The translations under genes were made by a program, and so were the position numbers. From assembly GCF_006376675.1 (NCBI RefSeq), contig NZ_VEWK01000009.1, forward strand, positions 1-64,000: 64,000 bases of DNA. The letters run 5' to 3'. Shown piece after piece: positions 7,688-17,200 of the stretch (the stretch's first letter is position 1; every line of letters starts with the position of its first letter). The notes below the pieces were generated by a model, which had not been told where the DNA came from, did no database searches, and saw nothing but the letters and a program-made list of their open reading frames with translations. This stretch comes from Brucella pecoris (GTDB taxonomy: Bacteria > Pseudomonadota > Alphaproteobacteria > Rhizobiales > Rhizobiaceae).

Positions 7688-7897
7688 TCAGGCGGCCTGC
7701 AAATTGCATGCCGTCATTTTGCCAGATTTGCGATCCTGTTCCAGATCATAGGTCAGCTTCTGGCCTTCATCTAGCGAGTGCATACCTGCGCGTTCTACTG
7801 CAGAGATATGAACGAACGTATCACTGCCGCCATTGTCGGGCTGAATAAAACCAAAACCTTTTGTCGCGTTAAACCATTTAACTGTACCGGTGTTCAT
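7688..7897 (-). CDS. Cold-shock protein (CspA family)
   Basis: A 69-residue single cold-shock domain. RNP1 (KGFGFI) and RNP2 (TFVHIS) RNA-binding motifs are both present, as is the N-terminal '[15 protein letters not shown]' signature. It is an RNA chaperone that melts secondary structure. The start at 7897 follows AAGGGG; the frame's earlier Met-Lys-Gly-Val-Gln overlaps that site. The ~260-base AT-rich region upstream (7898–8158) has no gene and probably contains the promoter and the long 5' leader typical of cspA-type mRNAs. Confidence 0.95.
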   Translation of the reverse strand: MNTGTVKWFNATKGFGFIQPDNGGSDTFVHISAVERAGMHSLDEGQKLTYDLEQDRKSGKMTACNLQAA

Positions 7898-8158
7898 TTG
7901 AACCCCTTTCATAGAAATATTAATGATCGCGCACTAAAGTAACGCGATGATGAAACGATTTTTAAAGGGAGTGTTCGTTCAGCGCACGGTGCTAAATGTG
8001 CAATAAGCAAATCTCAGCAAGAAAATATCGATTTTTATTTTATACAACGATAATTATATTCTGTCAAATTAATATTAGTAATAATTGTATTTTGAGTTGA
8101 CGGCGATTTCAATTTAACAATATTACCTTTGTTTTTGCAGAAGATTATGATTTTCGAC

Positions 8159-8428
8159 CTATGTTCTAGAAGTCACCACGGGGACCATCTTGGAACAGTA
8201 TCTATCAAGCGGCACGTAAGCCGACGTTCCCTCGGTCTGCGGATCTGCATCCGTTTGAACGTCGCCCATCGCCCCTGCCATGAAATTCCGTAGAATTAAC
8301 GCAGATTGATTATAATAAGGGCCGGGCAATGGCTTCATCTTGGAAGTGAGATAGCCTGCCTTAGTCATCATCTGCTTCAGTATGCGATGGTTTGTGTGAA
8401 AATCCACATTATAGATATTGGAAGACAT
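8159..8428 (-). CDS. Small hypothetical protein (89 residues)
   Basis: The gene has a perfect AAGGAGG ribosome site before its ATG. The product begins Met-Ser-Ser-Asn-Ile-Tyr-Asn-Val-Asp-Phe-His and contains 'TKAGYLTSKMKPLPGPYYNQ', with no membrane segment or signal peptide. It looks like a soluble cytoplasmic protein. No family is recognised. Confidence 0.65.
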   Translation of the reverse strand: MSSNIYNVDFHTNHRILKQMMTKAGYLTSKMKPLPGPYYNQSALILRNFMAGAMGDVQTDADPQTEGTSAYVPLDRYCSKMVPVVTSRT

Positions 8429-9128
8429 GGCGTCCTCCTTTCAAATTGCGGGCACGGACAATTCAGTCCTGGTCAGCGTAGCCCGTATTCAAATAATTCG
8501 CTGATAATCAAGGGTGGACTGATTGTTTTTTGATAGCAAGCGAACAATTAAGGTCACTTAAAGGCGACACTTTCGATAGATCGCAACTGCGCGCGGCAGA
8601 TGAGGTAGTAAGTCCTGACGTTGCATTCAGCACGATCTCAGTACCACCGGCAGGGCCGAATTGTTATTCCTGCGGCCTCCGTGACTTAAGCATAAGGATT
8701 ACGAGCGGTGTTGCAAAGCCTTTTAAGGTCGGCACAGCAAGCCGGTAGGGCATCGTCATATTTCTTGCCGTCATCGACTTGTCTGGCACGACACAGTAAT
8801 TCCCGACACTATAAAGCTCAACGCAACCATCGTTTCCTCCCGAGATAGATTCCCTAGCCCTGGTGACAAGGGGGTAGGGCCGCGCAAGCTTCCAAGAAAT
8901 GCAGCGGACTTGCGCGAATTGCTGTTCTTGCGGCGCAACTAAACCCGCGACGGTCAGTCTGATTGTTTCAAAAAATTATGCAGCGACCAAATCTCATAGT
9001 CGCGCCAGGGCGGCAACTAAAAATTACTACTCGATGATAAAATCGCGCGCAAATAGAAATCGGTGGTGATATACTCGATGTCTAACGCATAATTAAGTGC
9101 GTTCGATCGCTGAAGATCGGATACCATC
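8429..9128. other. 700-base stretch without recognisable gene
   Basis: Both strands were read. Open frames exist (for example 8530–8748) but lack ribosome sites and protein-like composition. The region must hold the promoters for the divergent genes at 8428 (minus) and 9129 (plus). I see no repeat, RNA gene or terminator. Confidence 0.5.
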
Positions 9129-9479
9129 ATGAACAAGTTTGAATGGGTAAAGCCCGCCCTTGGCGGAGCGTTGGTTGGTGCCATTGCAGCAATCGCTGTC
9201 GGCTTTTCCGCAGGTGGATGGATCACGCAAGGTACTTCTGAGCGTCTGATTGCATCCAATATGTCTGACGGCGTAGCGATTGCCCTAACGCCTTACTGTC
9301 TTGAAAAATCCAGAAACGATCCGGCGGTTGTGAACATCCTTGCCGAGTTCAAGGCCGCGCCAGCTTACTCTCGGCGTAGCCTTATCGAAAAGTCGGGATG
9401 GGCAACGCCGCTGGGAACGGAACAGCCAAATACCGCGCTCGCAACTGCATGCGGTAACGAACTGGCCAAGGCGCTTTAA
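9129..9479 (+). CDS. Conserved membrane-anchored hypothetical protein
   Basis: A 116-residue protein with one N-terminal membrane helix ('LGGALVGAIAAIAVGFSAGG') and a periplasmic domain containing two Cys ('LTPYCLEKSR' and 'ALATACGNEL'), which could form a disulfide. Proteins with this layout recur in Rhizobiales as uncharacterised single-pass proteins. No biochemical role can be given. Confidence 0.75.
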   Translation: MNKFEWVKPALGGALVGAIAAIAVGFSAGGWITQGTSERLIASNMSDGVAIALTPYCLEKSRNDPAVVNILAEFKAAPAYSRRSLIEKSGWATPLGTEQPNTALATACGNELAKAL

Positions 9480-9511
9480 AGCGCCTTGGGTCACCGAATG
9501 AGGAGGCTATA

Positions 9512-9745
9512 ATGAGAAAAGAACATAATTCTAACAGTGCTCAGCAAAAAAATACCATGCGCCCACGGCACGATGAGGATAGGGCGGCCAGCAAAAGCGA
9601 CCTCACAAGTGCCCGTCAACAGATGACGTCGCCATCAAAGGATTGGACCAAGCTGGCGAATATTCTACGACGTGCTTGCGGTGGATTTTCACGTTCACGG
9701 TCGCCGCGTCATGTCCTGCCGAGGAGTAAACGCAATGGCCAATGA
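9512..9745 (+). CDS. Small basic protein, paralogue of the 7346–7549 product
   Basis: A 77-residue protein preceded by AGGAGG. The C-terminal half ('DWTKLANILRRACGGFSRSR') closely matches the product of 7346–7549, and the N-terminus is polar and low-complexity. It overlaps the next gene by 11 bases, so translation may be coupled. The two copies lie on opposite strands 2 kb apart, so they are an old duplication rather than a tandem repeat. Function unknown. Confidence 0.6.
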   Translation: MRKEHNSNSAQQKNTMRPRHDEDRAASKSDLTSARQQMTSPSKDWTKLANILRRACGGFSRSRSPRHVLPRSKRNGQ

Positions 9746-9938
9746 CACCACGGCTCTGGAAAGGAAGGTTCTGGCTCACGAGCAGATCCTTCAGGTTCTC
9801 ATCGGGCATTTGGCCGAAACCGAACCCAACTTTCTAGATCGGCTGAAGGCTGTATTCACGCGCCATCATGGTCTCGATTCAAATGAACAGAACTATTTTA
9901 ATACAGCGCAGTATGCCATTAGTTCATTCATGAAATAG
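9735..9938 (+). CDS. Small helical hypothetical protein
   Basis: A 67-residue protein (Met-Ala-Asn-Asp-Thr-Thr-Ala-Leu-Glu-Arg...). The first half 'LERKVLAHEQILQVLIGHLA' is a heptad-like amphipathic helix, so it may dimerise. The ATG at 9735 has GAGGAG upstream and overlaps the end of the preceding gene. Function unknown. Confidence 0.6.
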   Translation: MANDTTALERKVLAHEQILQVLIGHLAETEPNFLDRLKAVFTRHHGLDSNEQNYFNTAQYAISSFMK

Positions 9939-10152
9939 AGAAAATTAAATAGTATAAATTGGCGCTTTGATTTTCATAAAGTCCCGAATATTAAGCCAAT
10001 TTTTTGAGATGAATATTTCTTAATATAATAATTATTAAATCTCTTCTTGTGATTTAATTTAAATGGGTGCACAGTTTATTATCAACAGCAATTAAAACGG
10101 GCGCTGTCGTTGGGAGAAGATAAACTCCGGCCCCAAAACGAAGGGGCACGTT

Positions 10153-10500
10153 ATGTCTTCCGCTTCACGCCTGCCGTACTTTGGACCTGAAGATTTCCCT
10201 TTGCTTCGCGCTTTTCTGCAACGCTCAGGCTATTCGTTGGACAGGAGCGACAAGCCGGAGACCCGTCTGGAAGCCGCCAAACACCTTTGTGAGATATTCA
10301 GCAACGGTCGCCATGATCCTGTGCAGATGCTGGACATGCTTCTGGCAATTCGTGCCCAACGGTTATCTCAATCTATTCAAATGGAGTTGGAAGCCTGGGA
10401 GAATGAAGGTGGCCAAACGGCCCCGCAAATCACATCAAAATCGTCAATACTGCGATGGCCCCCTAGAAAGACGCTCCGATTGAGGTTGGCTCATGGTTGA
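10153..10500 (+). CDS. Hypothetical protein (115 residues)
   Basis: Starts after AAGGGG. It is a soluble, helical protein ('FPLLRAFLQRSGYSLDRSDK', 'AAKHLCEIFSNGRHDPVQML') of no recognised family. The last ~25 residues are basic and may be poorly structured. It overlaps the next gene by eight bases and heads a three-gene unit running to 10910. Confidence 0.65.
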   Translation: MSSASRLPYFGPEDFPLLRAFLQRSGYSLDRSDKPETRLEAAKHLCEIFSNGRHDPVQMLDMLLAIRAQRLSQSIQMELEAWENEGGQTAPQITSKSSILRWPPRKTLRLRLAHG

Positions 10501-10777
10501 TATGATGAGGCCCCGCGCAATAGGCGATGTTGCGAGAGATCATAGGGCTGATGAGGTTCGCCGTGACAAGCTATATCCGGCCATCCGGAATATTGTGCGG
10601 ATAGAAAACCGGGTCCGGGAACCGTTCAGTGCAAGGTGTTTAGCAAAACATATGCCTGCGACGCATATAACTGGGTTGAAAACCTACTTGAGCATGAACG
10701 CGGCGATTTCTCAGCGTGATCGCGAAGCTTATTTCGTGAGGGTCTTTCGAGGCTGGTATCGTCTCAACGATGGTTAA
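10493..10777 (+). CDS. Hypothetical protein (94 residues)
   Basis: Second gene of the 10153–10910 unit. It is a basic soluble protein with a possible small winged-helix-like C-terminal half ('FSARCLAKHMPATHITGLKT' then a Tyr-Leu-rich strand and 'FRGWYRLND'), which would suit nucleic-acid binding. That reading rests on pattern only. It overlaps both neighbours. Confidence 0.6.
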   Translation: MVDMMRPRAIGDVARDHRADEVRRDKLYPAIRNIVRIENRVREPFSARCLAKHMPATHITGLKTYLSMNAAISQRDREAYFVRVFRGWYRLNDG

Positions 10778-10910
10778 AATATTCGGTGCTCAGAAAATGA
10801 TAGTTCAACAATCTGTAAATCGTAAGACGCGCGTATATCTGATTGCATTCCTCATAGTATGCATCGATATCGGATTGGTAGCCTGGGTTGTTGGCGTGTA
10901 CCTTAACTAG
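10770..10910 (+). CDS. Small single-helix membrane protein (46 residues)
   Basis: Its ATG overlaps the last codons of the preceding gene. The product has a basic N-terminal segment ('QQSVNRKTR') followed by one helix ('VYLIAFLIVCIDIGLVAWVV') and a four-residue end. It is probably a type II inner-membrane peptide and is the third member of the small unit. Confidence 0.5.
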   Translation: MVKIFGAQKMIVQQSVNRKTRVYLIAFLIVCIDIGLVAWVVGVYLN

Positions 10911-10937
10911 TTTCGGGGAATTTAGAGAGTTTGAATT

Positions 10938-11209
10938 TTAGAACGTCAGCGCTCCAACGAGGATGAAGTCTGCACTTCCATGTATGCCGATATTCCGCAC
11001 ATCGACACTCAACAGGCCATCGCCTTTTTCTGATGATAATTGAACAAGTTCGCCTGCATAGGCCTGCCTGAGCATGTCCATGCTTGCCCACATGACACCT
11101 TTTGTAAATTTCTTATCGCCTTCAGTGGCTATGGAAATGCTATAATGGTTCCAATGTTCTTTCCTTCGCAGAATAAGTCAGCCATAGAACTAAATGTAGA
11201 CATTTCCAT
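10938..11209 (-). pseudogene. Small gene broken by a one-base deletion
   Basis: From an ATG at 11209 with AAGGAGA seven bases upstream, the frame reads Met-Glu-Met-Ser-Thr-Phe-Ser-Ser-Met-Ala-Asp-Leu-Phe-Cys-Glu-Gly-Lys and then runs to an early stop. Adding one A in the AAA run near 11159 continues smoothly as 'EHWNHYSISIATEGDKKFTK', 'GVMWASMDMLRQAYAGELVQ' and '...VDVRNIGIHGSADFILVG' to a stop at 10938. The repaired product is about 90 residues and clearly protein-like. Family unknown. The indel is either real decay or a homopolymer sequencing error. Confidence 0.6.
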
Positions 11210-11622
11210 AACCGTTCTCCTTGTTGACGAGAAGAATTATAAAGAATACATCTTCTGTAATATTTTGATATAATTAATATATCACAAATTAATACCAGGA
11301 GCTCGTTCTTGAGAATCCGTTTGAGAATTTGGTTTCTTTTGTCTGGGGGGCCTGATTCACGCTGTGGATGTGGGCACGAAAGACGCGACGCTGTATGGCC
11401 ACGATGGACGTAAACCGAGCGATGACCCTGCACAGAGTGAAAGATCAATTTGATTGTCGAGGAATAGGCGCTCGGAGAGGCTACTGGCTCAGCGAGTCCA
11501 GTTGATCGTGGCGGATCTGATGGGCGAGTTGGCTTGCTTGAAGTTTGTTGGTTGGTTCGCCACCTCCAGGTGCTGAAGTTCTTGCAACACCCAGCCACCT
11601 CTCTGATTAGTGATGATAGTAT
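11210..11622. other. Intergenic stretch of mixed origin
   Basis: About 410 bases between the broken small gene and traG. The first 90 bases are AT-rich promoter-like sequence. The part from 11340 to 11600 is GC-richer and has protein-like patches on both strands (for example 'VDVGTKDATLYGHDGRKPS' on plus), interrupted by stops. It may be debris of a lost gene; I cannot identify it. Confidence 0.4.
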
Positions 11623-13554
11623 TCAAGGGACTTTACGTTCACCCGATTTGACGAACCGATTGACTGCAGCTGCTCCTTCCATTTCTTTACGTCGAAAATA
11701 TATAGCGCGACCGCAGCGGATCGGGCCGTGTCCCTGTACGATAATGATTTGCTCATCCTTGCGCATCGACTGCGTGATTTCGTGCGGCATTATGAGCGGT
11801 CGACGCTGGAAGTTGATGCTTTCAGATTTTCGCGAGGCGTTGCCTTTTACATCCCATCCGATGTTACGAGAACTACTCTTCACTTCGACCGTCATCTCTC
11901 CGCATTGCGCAGATACGTTACGCGCGGTTTCGAGCGCTTTAACCGCCGCGTAGCTCGCGAACGCGCATCCATCGATCCATGATACCGCACCATCTTTACC
12001 GAAATGGCGTTCCAACTGGCCAACGGACTGGTACATCAGCATCATGCTGATCCCGTATTTTCGGCCGCGATCACGTGCCTCTTCCAGTACGCGCATATAG
12101 CCAAGCAGGTCGACTTCATCGAGCATGAATAAAACCCGACGCTTGAATGCGCCATCTGCCTCGATCATTGCGTTGATTAAAGAGCCAATGATTACGCGCC
12201 CGATCCCCGGATAGGAGCGAAGGATCGATGCGGGGATATTGAGGAATACATCCTTTTCGCCCGCGGCCATCTCGGCAGGTTTAAAGCTGTCGCCGCAGAC
12301 AAGGGCTGCGTAATTGCCGAGGGATAGCCACTGGGTATCCTTCGATGCCGTAGAGTAGACGCCAGAAAATGTTTGCTCGGTCATGTTGACGAAAACGCCA
12401 AGCGTTTCGCGAATGAATGTCGAGGCCGAATGTTCCTGAACGTCGCGTAGCATGGCAAGAACCGATGTCTCCGGTTCGGAAACGATCTGGCGCAGGCTGC
12501 GCAGATTGCGTCGACCGGAAAATTCTGGCGAAAGCATTACATGCGCCAGAAGCCCGGTCAGCAGATTGTGCGCCTGGTTCTGGAAAAAAGAGCCTGTTGA
12601 ACTTTCGAAGCGCACGTTCTCCGACAAAAGCATATGTGCAATGCCGACAATATCTTCCTCTTTCTTGGTCGAAGTTTCAATGCCGTCAAGAACGTTGAAA
12701 CCCGTGCTCGGAGTAGTCGGATCGAGCACCATGACTTCGCGCCCGAGCTCTTTCCGGCGATGATCGATCACCATTGATGCAACCTCGGATGAAGGGTCGA
12801 GGCAAATGATTGGACCGGTATAGACCAGTGCTGTCGGAACAACATTGCTGGTGGTTTTATATCCACCTGATCCCGCAAAAAACAACATATGGGTTGAATC
12901 AAAATCCTGGTTGTAGGTTAGCAAGGGCGCTTTTCCACCGCGCCCCCATGTAGACGGATCGTTTGGATCGAATGGCAGTTTATGGATGAGTTCCTTGTCG
13001 ACGCGATAGCGCTCGCCAACAACGATTTCACCATTTCCTGGAAAGAGCCGTGCTGCCGCTGACATGGGTAGCCAGTCTGCATCTCCCAAGGTTCCGAACC
13101 GAGCACGCTTCACTGTTTCGGGCACGACGCTTGAGATGCGTGCCGATACCGCCACAACAATGAAACCAATCGCAGCACTCGCGACGGCCACCATATCGAG
13201 AAAGGATAATGCTTGGTCCCATCGCAACGCACCGCTTTCAACGAACGGAGAGAGGCGGGTGATCTCGCGCAGTGTGTAAAAACCCGCGACCAGCAAAAAG
13301 CACAAGAGGCTGACCAGGGCGACTGGTCGCCGCCGGTGCAGCGGCAATATATAAACTGTCATGAGCCCGCCGAGTGGCCCCAACAAGAGTGCTGGCACAG
13401 GTGAAGCCCGCAGGAACCAGTATTGGGTTTGTCCTGATAAGTCATCGGCCAGTTCCGGCCAATGCCAGTTCGTGACGTAAAAGGCAAAACTGGAAATAAC
13501 GATCGGCACAAAAACGAACAACCGACCCGGATGCGGTATTGTTCTGGCCATCAT
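11623..13554 (-). CDS. traG: TraG/VirD4-type conjugation coupling protein
   Basis: A 643-residue type IV coupling ATPase that brings relaxase-bound DNA to the mating channel. The N-terminus has several membrane segments (three or four within the first ~140 residues). The Walker A loop is the Ti-plasmid TraG variant 'FAGSGGYKTTSNVVPTAL' (around residue 228), and Walker B is 'VLFMLDEVDLLG'. Length matches Ti-type TraG (~640). It overlaps traD by 4 bases, keeping the traC-traD-traG order of Agrobacterium plasmids. No trb/virB channel genes are in the window. Confidence 0.95.
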   Translation of the reverse strand: MMARTIPHPGRLFVFVPIVISSFAFYVTNWHWPELADDLSGQTQYWFLRASPVPALLLGPLGGLMTVYILPLHRRRPVALVSLLCFLLVAGFYTLREITRLSPFVESGALRWDQALSFLDMVAVASAAIGFIVVAVSARISSVVPETVKRARFGTLGDADWLPMSAAARLFPGNGEIVVGERYRVDKELIHKLPFDPNDPSTWGRGGKAPLLTYNQDFDSTHMLFFAGSGGYKTTSNVVPTALVYTGPIICLDPSSEVASMVIDHRRKELGREVMVLDPTTPSTGFNVLDGIETSTKKEEDIVGIAHMLLSENVRFESSTGSFFQNQAHNLLTGLLAHVMLSPEFSGRRNLRSLRQIVSEPETSVLAMLRDVQEHSASTFIRETLGVFVNMTEQTFSGVYSTASKDTQWLSLGNYAALVCGDSFKPAEMAAGEKDVFLNIPASILRSYPGIGRVIIGSLINAMIEADGAFKRRVLFMLDEVDLLGYMRVLEEARDRGRKYGISMMLMYQSVGQLERHFGKDGAVSWIDGCAFASYAAVKALETARNVSAQCGEMTVEVKSSSRNIGWDVKGNASRKSESINFQRRPLIMPHEITQSMRKDEQIIIVQGHGPIRCGRAIYFRRKEMEGAAAVNRFVKSGERKVP

Positions 13555-13853
13555 TCGGTAGCCTCGCCGAGTGAGCTGAGATTGGCCCGTGACGCTTCAG
13601 CTCGGAAAGCAATTTCGCCAATATAATGTAAGCGCCGATATTCGGACGTGTCGGCTGATAATTTCGCCAGTTCCAGCAGTCCGCCCAAAAGGAAGGCCCG
13701 ATCGACCGCCGACAATCCTGCACGAACGACAATTGCCCCGAGCATGAATTTCTTGCGCGCTTCCTGTTTCCGATCAGCCGCCATGAGGAACTTTCGCCGC
13801 CGCTCCAGCGCCACAATCTGGCTCTCCACGCGGCGGATAAGCTGTCCTGCCAA
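13551..13853 (-). CDS. traD: TraD-like conjugal transfer accessory protein
   Basis: A ~100-residue small protein in the traD position of Ti-type operons. The conserved core is 'DRKQEARKKFMLGAIVVRAG', followed by 'DRAFLLGGLLELAKLS'. I start it at a TTG (13853) because AGAGGAG lies just upstream and the frame becomes protein-like there ('QLIRRVESQIVALERRRKF'). A longer ATG reading to 13919 would overlap traC heavily and looks out-of-frame. It overlaps traC by ~80 bases and traG by 4. Role in DNA processing is inferred from family. Confidence 0.75.
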   Translation of the reverse strand: MAGQLIRRVESQIVALERRRKFLMAADRKQEARKKFMLGAIVVRAGLSAVDRAFLLGGLLELAKLSADTSEYRRLHYIGEIAFRAEASRANLSSLGEATE

Positions 13854-14061
13854 CGCTCCTCTTCTCCGTTTCGCGAAATCCCGCAGCGATCTCTTCGAAA
13901 ATGGTATCGATCTCCTCATCGGTGATTTCCATATCCGCTAGCCCTTCCTTTGTCGCAGCGCGTGCAAAACGGCCTGCTAATTTTACTATTAATAACTTTC
14001 TGCGTTTACGCAGCTTTGCAATTTGCGCGTCGATATCCGTGATTAACAATTTGATGACCAA
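13774..14061 (-). CDS. traC: TraC-like conjugal transfer protein
   Basis: A 95-residue helical protein in the traC position. It is Lys/Arg-rich near the start ('DAQIAKLRKRRKLLIVKLAG') and acidic in the middle ('DEEIDTIFEEIAAGF'), like Ti-plasmid TraC, which helps form the relaxosome. The start is a TTG at 14061 preceded by GAGGAGGA. The last ~25 residues, where it overlaps traD, are low-complexity and may be little constrained. It is divergent from traA across the putative oriT. Confidence 0.75.
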   Translation of the reverse strand: MVIKLLITDIDAQIAKLRKRRKLLIVKLAGRFARAATKEGLADMEITDEEIDTIFEEIAAGFRETEKRSVGRTAYPPRGEPDCGAGAAAKVPHGG

Positions 14062-14280
14062 TGTGCCGTTCCTCCTCGACGAAGAATCTTGCCGATCCGA
14101 AATTTAACTAACTAGAAAATAATAGTTAAATAAACTACCGTATGCAAGTCTCGTTGTGCCGATGCTGGAAACCTTGAGCGGGTTTTCTTCCAGAAGAGCG
14201 GCATCGGGTCCGCTACCGGATGATTTGAGGGTAACAGTGCGTCGCTTGCGCTGTGTGCTTGGAAGGTCAGGAGGAAAGTC
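14062..14280. other. Putative oriT region between traC and traA
   Basis: Ti-type oriT sites lie between divergent traC and traA, and this 219-base gap is the equivalent. It contains an inverted repeat CCGATGCTGGAA (14159–14170) with TTCCAG...GCATCGG (14190–14208). Just downstream GGGTAACAGTGCG (about 14230–14242) recalls the GGTAAGTGCG core of RSF1010-type nick sites, as I remember it. AGGAGG at the end is the ribosome site of traA. Function is inferred from position. Confidence 0.5.
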
Positions 14281-17200
14281 GTGGCAATCATGTTCATCAG
14301 AGCGCAGCTGATCAGTAGGGGAGCGGGGCGCAATGTCATCTCGGCTGCCGCCTATCGCCATCGCACTCGCATGATGGACGAACAGACCGGGATGTCGGTC
14401 AGCTTTCGCGACGGTGCCGAGGAACTGATGCATGAAGAACTGGCACTACCTGACCAGGTTCCAGTCTGGCTGCGGACCGCTATTGAGGGGAAGAGTGTGG
14501 CCGCGGCAAGCGAGACGCTCTGGAATGCGGTCGATGCTTTTGAGACGCGGGTGGACGCACAGCTAGCCCGTGAAATAATCATCGCGTTGCCGGAAGAACT
14601 GACGCGGGCGGAGAATATTGCCCTGGTGCGTGAGTTTGTGAAGGAAAACCTGACCTCAAGGGGCATGGTCGCCGACTGGGTCTATCACGACAAGGACGGC
14701 AATCCGCATATCCATCTGATGACGGCTTTGAGGCCGCTAACTGACGAGGGGTTTGGGCTCAAAAAGGTTCCAGTACTGGACCGTGATGGTAAGCCGCTAC
14801 GTATTGCAGTAACGGGTCGAGCCAAGGGCCAGATCGTCTACACGCTCTGGGCTGGTGACAAGGAGACGATGAAGGCATGGAAGATCGCCTGGGGACAAAC
14901 AGCCAACCGGCATCTGGCACTGGCTGGCCATGGGATCCGTCTGGATGGGCGCTCCTACGCCGAACAGGGTCTTGACGGTCTCGCTCAAAAGTCTTTGGGG
15001 CCGGCAAAGACTGCCATGATGCGTCAGGGCGTCGAAATGTATTTTGCACCTGCCGATCTGGCACGGCGGCGGAAAATGGCCGATCGGTTGCTTGCCGATC
15101 CGGGGCTTCTCCTCAAACGGATCGGTAATGAGCGCTCCACCTTTGATGAGAAGGATATCGCAAAGGTAATCCACCGCTATGTCGACGATCCGGCCGACTT
15201 CGCCAATATCCGCGCACGGCTGATGGCATCGAATGATCTGGTGCTGTTGAAGCCGCAGCAGGTCGGGCGGCTGACTGGTCAGGCGACCGAACCTGCAATC
15301 TTCACCACCCGCCAGATCCTGCGCACTGAATATGACATGGTTTGTTCAGCCGATGTCTTATCGAAGAAGAAAGGGTTCGGGATTGTTGAAGCAAAACGGC
15401 TGGCTGCCATACGGAGCGTCGAAACGGGCGATCCACTAAAGCCGTTGAAGCTTGATCCCGAACAGATCGACGCCATTGGCCATGTGACCGGCGATAGTGG
15501 TATTGCAGCCGTGGTTGGCCTTGCCGGTGCAGGCAAGTCGACATTGCTTGCGGCAGCGCGCCTTGCCTGGGAAAGTGGACCTCATCGCGTCTTTGGTGCC
15601 GCACTTTCCGGTAAGGCGGCCGAAGGACTGGAAAAGAGTTCGGGTATCAGATCGCGCACGCTTGCCGCGTGGGAACATGCCTGGGGAAACGGGCGCGATC
15701 AGCTGAAACGTGGTGACGTCTTCGTGGTCGACGAGGCTGGCATGGTTTCCTCGTTGCAGATGGCGCATGTGCTGAAGGCAGCAGAGGAGGCGGGTGCAAA
15801 AGTCGTTCTGGTGGGTGATGCGATGCAGCTTCAGCCAATCCAGGCAGGTGCTGCCTTCCGGGCAATAGCGGAACGGATCGGTTCAGCCGAGCTTGCCGGT
15901 GTGCGCCGGCAAAGGGAACAATGGGCGTGCGATGCCTCGCAACTCTTCGCCCGTGGCAAGGTCGAGGCGGGACTGGATGTCTATGCCAGGCGTGGACATC
16001 TGATCGAGGCGCAAACCCGCGACGCGCTTATCGACCGGCTGGTCAGCGACTGGGCAGAGGCGCGCAAAGAAGCGATCGCGCAGTCACCGTCAGGATCGGG
16101 CGTGCGGCCCGAGGCGAGGATCGGACAAAAAGGCCGGGGTGACGAGCAACGGGGTGCCGAGCTACGCGGTGACGCCTTGCTGGTGCTGGCGCACACCAAC
16201 AAGGACGTCCGCAAGCTGAACGAAGCCTTGCGCAAGGTAATGATGGAGGATGGCGCACTCACTGCTGCGCGCAGCTTCCGCACCGAGCGAGGTATGCGGG
16301 AGTTCGCTGCAGGCGACCGGATCATCTTCCTGGAAAATGCCCGCTTCCTTGAACCACGTGCAAGAGGCTCTGGCCCACAATATGTCAGGAACGGCATGCT
16401 TGGCACGGTGGTATCCACTGGCCATGCACTGCGTCATCCGCTTCTGTCTGTCCGGCTCGATAGTGGAAACGAAATCGTCCTCAGTGAAGACAGTTATCGT
16501 CATATCGATCATGGCTATGCCGTAACGATCCATAAGTCGCAAGGCGCGACCGTCGATCGCACGTTCGTCCTTGCCACCGGCATGATGGATCAGCACCTGA
16601 CCTATGTATCGATGACCCGTCATCGCGATCGGGCTGATCTTTATGCGGCACGCGAGGATTTTTGGCACAAACCGGAATGGTGGGAGAAACCCCGTATTGA
16701 CCACGCGACCGGTATGACCGGTGAACTGGTCGCAACCGGCCAGGCAAGGTTTGGGGCGCAGGATGAAGATATAGCCAAAAGCCCTTATGTCGATGTGAAG
16801 ACAAACGACGGTAAGGTCCATCGCCTTTGGGGTGTCAGTCTGCCCGGGGCACTGTCCAAAGCGGGAGCTTCCAGAGGTGACACGGTTTTCTTGCGCAAAG
16901 ACGGCGTCGAGACCGTCATGGTGAAGACTGCTGTCGTTGACGGGGAGAGCGGCAAAAAGCGGGTTGAGGAACGCGCAGTCGAACGCAATGTCTGGACGGC
17001 AAAACTGGTTGAAACCGCGGACGTGCGTCGGGAGCGGATTGCAAGTGAAAGCCACCGGCCGGCATTGTTCCGGCAACTGGCCGACCGCCTTGCTCGCTCA
17101 GGCGCCAAAACCACCACGCTCGATTTTAGGAGCGAGGCTGGCTATCAGGCCCATGTTGATGACTTTGCCCGCAGGCGTGGTATCGGCACACTTGCCGAAG

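Noticed and set aside
8530..8748. 72-residue plus-strand open frame
   Set aside because: No ribosome site, poor composition and no family pattern; treated as intergenic.
13551..13919. Longer 122-residue start for TraD
   Set aside because: Its first ~22 residues lie out of frame within well-formed traC codons; the TTG at 13853 has a strong ribosome site.
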